A DNA stretch of 7,607 bases, from NCBI GenBank assembly GCA_003531155.1, contig DQHR01000173.1:1-7607 (forward strand), given 5' to 3'. The notes under the pieces were generated by a model. The model saw only the letters and a program-made list of their open reading frames with translations. It searched no databases and had not been told where the DNA came from. Origin of the DNA: Bacteroidales bacterium (GTDB lineage Bacteria > Bacteroidota > Bacteroidia > Bacteroidales > Tenuifilaceae). Below are positions 5,681 to 7,607 of this stretch, piece after piece. The translations under genes and the position numbers were made by a program. How positions within the stretch are numbered: the first letter of the stretch is position 1; the number at the start of each line of letters is the position of its first letter.

Positions 5681-6049
5681 ATGCGAGATCATAAGAAACT
5701 TAACGCTTTTAGATTGGCTGATGAATTAACATTGAATATTTATCGTATAACGTCAACATTTCCTAAGGAGGAAATATATGGTTTAACTTCGCAAATGAGA
5801 AGGGCTGCTGTTTCTGTTCCATCCAATATTGTTGAGGGTTGTGCTCGTGAAAGCGAAATTGAATATTTACGGTTTCTTGAAATTGCATTTAGCTCCTTGA
5901 GAGAATTAGCATATCAATTTGATTTATCTTGTCGATTAGGATTTGTTATTAATGATGATGTTCAACCATGCTTAAATAAGTTGGTGGATACAGAAAAGGT
6001 TCTTTCTGGATTAATTCGCTCACTTCGAGAGCCAAAGCAAAAACAATAA
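5681..6049 (+). CDS. Four-helix-bundle protein (23S rRNA intervening-sequence family), copy 2
   Basis: This 122-residue protein is a clear family member with the classical motifs: LNAFRLADELTLNIYRIT (7-24), FPKEEIYGLTSQMRRAA (27-43), SVPSNIVEG (45-53), ARESEIEYLRFLEIA (55-69) and SSLRELAYQ (71-79). The C-terminal helix is near 98-115. The QMRRA basic patch missing from copy 1 is present. There is no signal peptide or membrane helix. Homologues are known as proteins encoded in intervening sequences of 23S rRNA genes and as free-standing genes. Avd of diversity-generating retroelements shares the fold, but no reverse transcriptase or variable repeat is visible here. The gene separates phoH from purC and is tightly enclosed by inverted octamer arrays. 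The two copies in this window differ strongly outside the motifs, so they look like independent arrivals rather than a local duplication. The ATG at 5681 is the only sensible start. Function is unassigned. Confidence 0.93.
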   Translation: MRDHKKLNAFRLADELTLNIYRITSTFPKEEIYGLTSQMRRAAVSVPSNIVEGCARESEIEYLRFLEIAFSSLRELAYQFDLSCRLGFVINDDVQPCLNKLVDTEKVLSGLIRSLREPKQKQ

Positions 6050-6101
6050 AACCAAACCAAATCAAATAGCCAAATAGTCAATCAGTCAAATAACCAATAA
6101 T
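6050..6101. repeat. 8-nt tandem array downstream of four-helix-bundle gene 2
   Basis: Five octamers stand in register: CAAATCAA (6058-6065), ATAGCCAA (6066-6073), ATAGTCAA (6074-6081), TCAGTCAA (6082-6089) and ATAACCAA (6090-6097). Every unit ends in CAA, the complement of the TTG that begins each unit in the upstream array. AACCAA repeats lead in from 6050. The array starts right after the TAA stop of the small gene and ends a few bases before the purC start codon, so it makes up the entire gap. It could pair with the upstream array in RNA. Confidence 0.75.
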
Positions 6102-6104
6102 AAC

Positions 6105-7049
6105 ATGGAAAAGGCAATCGTTCGTACCGATTTTAACTTTCCCGGACAAACCGGGGTTTACCACGGCAAAGTTCGTGATGTATACAATATTAATAACCAA
6201 ATGCTTGTGATGGTTGTTTCTGACCGCATATCGGCATTTGATGTAGTATTACCTGAGGGAATTCCATACAAAGGACAAGTTTTAAATCAGATTGCATCGA
6301 AGTTTCTGGATGCTACTGCTGATATTGTTCCTAGTTGGAAGATTGCTACTCCAGATCCAATGGTTACCGTTGGCCATTTTTGCGAACCATTTAAGGTTGA
6401 GATGGTTGTTCGCGGTTATTTAACCGGTCATGCATGGCGTGAGTATAAGGCAGGTAAACGCACCATTTGCGGTGAGCCAATGCCCGACGGAATGAAAGAG
6501 CATCAGAAATTCCCAAAACCTATTATAACCCCAACTACAAAAGCTTCTGAGGGTCATGATGAGGATATCTCGAAAGAAGAGATCATCAAATCTGGATTAG
6601 TAAGTAAAGAGGATTACGAAAAGCTAGAGAAATATACTCTTGCTATTTTTGAAAGAGGTACAAAAATGGCTGCCGCAATGGGACTTATTCTTGTTGATAC
6701 CAAGTACGAGTTTGGTAAAAAGGATGGTAAAATCTTTCTAATTGACGAGATTCATACACCAGATTCATCGCGCTATTTCTATGCCGATGGTTACGAGGAG
6801 CGCTTGGCTAAAAACGAGCAACAAAAGCAACTTTCCAAGGAGTTTGTTCGCGAGTGGTTGATGGAAAATGGTTTCCAAGGTCACGAAGGGCAAAAAGTTC
6901 CAAAAATGACTGAAACCATTGTGAATCAAATCACCGAAAGGTATATTGAACTTTACGAAAACATTACAGGCGATAAGTTTGTGAAAGCAGAAGGAACCGA
7001 TGTGGTTAAACGTATAGAGCAGAATATTCTGAATTTCTTAAGAAGTTGA
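6105..7049 (+). CDS. purC: Phosphoribosylaminoimidazole-succinocarboxamide synthase (SAICAR synthetase)
   Basis: PurC ligates aspartate to CAIR with ATP to give SAICAR in de novo purine synthesis, in the cytoplasm. The 314-residue length belongs to the longer PurC class (about 300 residues, like yeast ADE1), not the short form of about 240. Motifs in order are GKVRDVY (21-27), SDRISAFD (39-46), GIPYKGQVLNQIA (52-64), the substrate loop RGYLTGHAWREY (103-114), PTTKASEGHDE (143-153), DTKYEFGK (198-205) and IDEIHTPDSSRY (213-224). The C-terminal part contains KQLSKEFVREWL (241-252), usual for the long class. All recognisable active-site stretches are intact. The ATG at 6105 is three bases past the last octamer of the repeat array, so its untranslated leader or readthrough from phoH must cross that array. 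A strong hairpin terminator follows the stop codon. Confidence 0.98.
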   Translation: MEKAIVRTDFNFPGQTGVYHGKVRDVYNINNQMLVMVVSDRISAFDVVLPEGIPYKGQVLNQIASKFLDATADIVPSWKIATPDPMVTVGHFCEPFKVEMVVRGYLTGHAWREYKAGKRTICGEPMPDGMKEHQKFPKPIITPTTKASEGHDEDISKEEIIKSGLVSKEDYEKLEKYTLAIFERGTKMAAAMGLILVDTKYEFGKKDGKIFLIDEIHTPDSSRYFYADGYEERLAKNEQQKQLSKEFVREWLMENGFQGHEGQKVPKMTETIVNQITERYIELYENITGDKFVKAEGTDVVKRIEQNILNFLRS

Positions 7050-7057
7050 AAATGAAT

Positions 7058-7092
7058 ACCCAGTCAAGGTAGATTTTAAACCTTGACTGGGT
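7058..7092. terminator. Bidirectional hairpin terminator between purC and the convergent gene
   Basis: ACCCAGTCAAGGT (7058-7070) and its perfect complement ACCTTGACTGGGT (7080-7092) form a 13-bp stem with a 9-base loop. It starts 9 bases after the purC stop codon and is followed by TATTTTAA. The convergent gene on the other strand ends at 7101, so the same hairpin can serve both. The T-tract is short, but stem and placement make the call good. Confidence 0.85.
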
Positions 7093-7100
7093 TATTTTAA

Positions 7101-7577
7101 TTAGAAAGCAATACCAAAACCAATATACATAATTGGAGCCCAACTCACATCACCTACATCATTACCTCCAACAGGCTGGCTTAAAAAACCGACACTTGGC
7201 ACTAGAGATATTTTTCCGTTAATTGGAATAACTATATCAGCATTAAAGTTTACCGCAAGACCCTTTGTGTCTAATGCATCAATATCCTCAATTTTTATAG
7301 TCCGGTAACCAATTTGTAAGGCAGGACAAACTTTAATATTTCCTGCAAAAATTCTGACTTTTAGTTGCATTCCCGATTCAAAAAAACTTCCATCGGCATC
7401 AATATCTTTTGCCTTGAATGTAGGTCCATAGTTTACGTATGCACCAATTGCAAATTTTCGTACAATGTTGTAGTCTGCATAAGCGTTAAGGAATATTCCG
7501 CCTTCCTTTTCAATATCATCTAAAAAATACATATCGCCAGACATCCAGTATTTTAACGATGCCCCAAGTTTGTAAGA
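7101..7577 (-). CDS. Outer membrane beta-barrel-like protein, C-terminal part (truncated at right edge)
   Basis: I do not recognise a specific family. An ATG at 7544 would give 147 residues, but the frame stays open upstream with beta-strand-like sequence (SYKLGASLKYW), so that ATG is probably internal. The frame meets a stop only at 7578-7580, inside the second arm of a 62-base palindrome. I therefore read the gene as truncated, with its signal peptide and first strands missing. The visible part alternates polar and hydrophobic residues in amphipathic strands such as GIFLNAYADYNI, FAIGAYVNYGP, SGMQLKVRIFAG and LAVNFNADIVIP. These are separated by polar, often acidic turns. It ends in APIMYIGFGIAF with a terminal Phe, as expected for the barrel-closing strand recognised by BamA. 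These features support a porin-like outer membrane protein. It converges with purC across a shared terminator. Substrate or role cannot be inferred. Confidence 0.62.
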   Translation of the reverse strand, partial: SYKLGASLKYWMSGDMYFLDDIEKEGGIFLNAYADYNIVRKFAIGAYVNYGPTFKAKDIDADGSFFESGMQLKVRIFAGNIKVCPALQIGYRTIKIEDIDALDTKGLAVNFNADIVIPINGKISLVPSVGFLSQPVGGNDVGDVSWAPIMYIGFGIAF

Positions 7578-7607
7578 TTACGAACTTGGGGCATCGTTAA
7601 AATACTG
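7546..7607. repeat. 62-base near-perfect palindrome at the window end
   Basis: The 25 bases 7546-7570 are exactly repeated as reverse complement at 7583-7607. The centre adds GTAA (7572-7575) pairing with TTAC (7578-7581) around GA, with a single T/G mismatch at 7571/7582. The palindrome begins inside coding sequence and ends exactly at the last base of the window. It is most likely a fold-back or assembly artefact at a contig end rather than a natural element. Confidence 0.8.

Noticed and set aside
5681..6049. Diversity-generating retroelement suggested by an Avd-like fold
   Set aside because: No reverse transcriptase, template repeat or variable repeat is present in the window; the protein is better called a general four-helix-bundle family member.
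3245..6101. CRISPR array reading of the short repeats
   Set aside because: Units are 7-8 nt, degenerate and contiguous, with no spacers and no cas genes.
7058..7092. Terminator stem contains CAGTCAA, also present in the octamer array at 6083-6089
   Set aside because: Only 7 bases shared and no tandem register here; treated as coincidence.

Overview
The window looks like a chromosomal piece of an AT-rich member of the Bacteroidota, probably near Bacteroidales or Marinilabiliales. The basis is protein character and layout: a DppB-like permease with a lineage-type insert, a Bacteroidota-style SAM hydroxide adenosyltransferase-like protein, phoH close to purC, almost no Shine-Dalgarno sequences, and TAnnTTTG-type promoter boxes. 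It is a housekeeping region. The assignment rests on reading the sequence, not on a search.

Layout. From about 4503 leftwards, six genes run on the minus strand with gaps of 50-75 bases, so they are probably co-transcribed: a SAM hydroxide adenosyltransferase-like gene, a small four-helix-bundle (23S rRNA intervening-sequence type) gene, mazG, a peptide-type ABC permease, tpiA, and the start of prmA, which runs off the left edge. A divergent promoter region (4504-4661) separates them from a plus-strand group: phoH, a second and quite different four-helix-bundle gene, and purC. A strong bidirectional terminator (7058-7092) follows purC. After it, a convergent beta-barrel-like outer membrane protein gene is cut off at the right edge.

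Functions. PrmA methylates ribosomal protein L11, TpiA is glycolytic, MazG clears nucleoside triphosphates, PurC makes SAICAR in purine synthesis, and PhoH is a P-loop NTPase linked to RNA metabolism in its family. These are ordinary core genes. The two four-helix-bundle genes are the accessory component, each sitting between neighbours in the same orientation.

The most interesting signal is in the gaps. Each four-helix-bundle gene is bracketed by two arrays of degenerate tandem repeats of about 8 nt. The arrays on its two sides belong to the same word family but are inverted relative to each other. Gene 1 uses a TGTTGCTG-like word and gene 2 a TTGRCTAT-like word. The arrays fill almost all the space between the host genes and touch the host stop codons. 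Two other gaps (prmA/tpiA and permease/mazG) hold degenerate 7-nt arrays with no four-helix-bundle gene. I infer a class of small intergenic elements built like the 23S rRNA intervening sequences this protein family is known from (a small gene inside a pairing stem), but free-standing. This is a hypothesis.

The last 62 bases form an almost perfect palindrome that breaks the reading frame of the outer membrane protein. It is most likely a fold-back artefact at a contig end, so that gene should be read as truncated.
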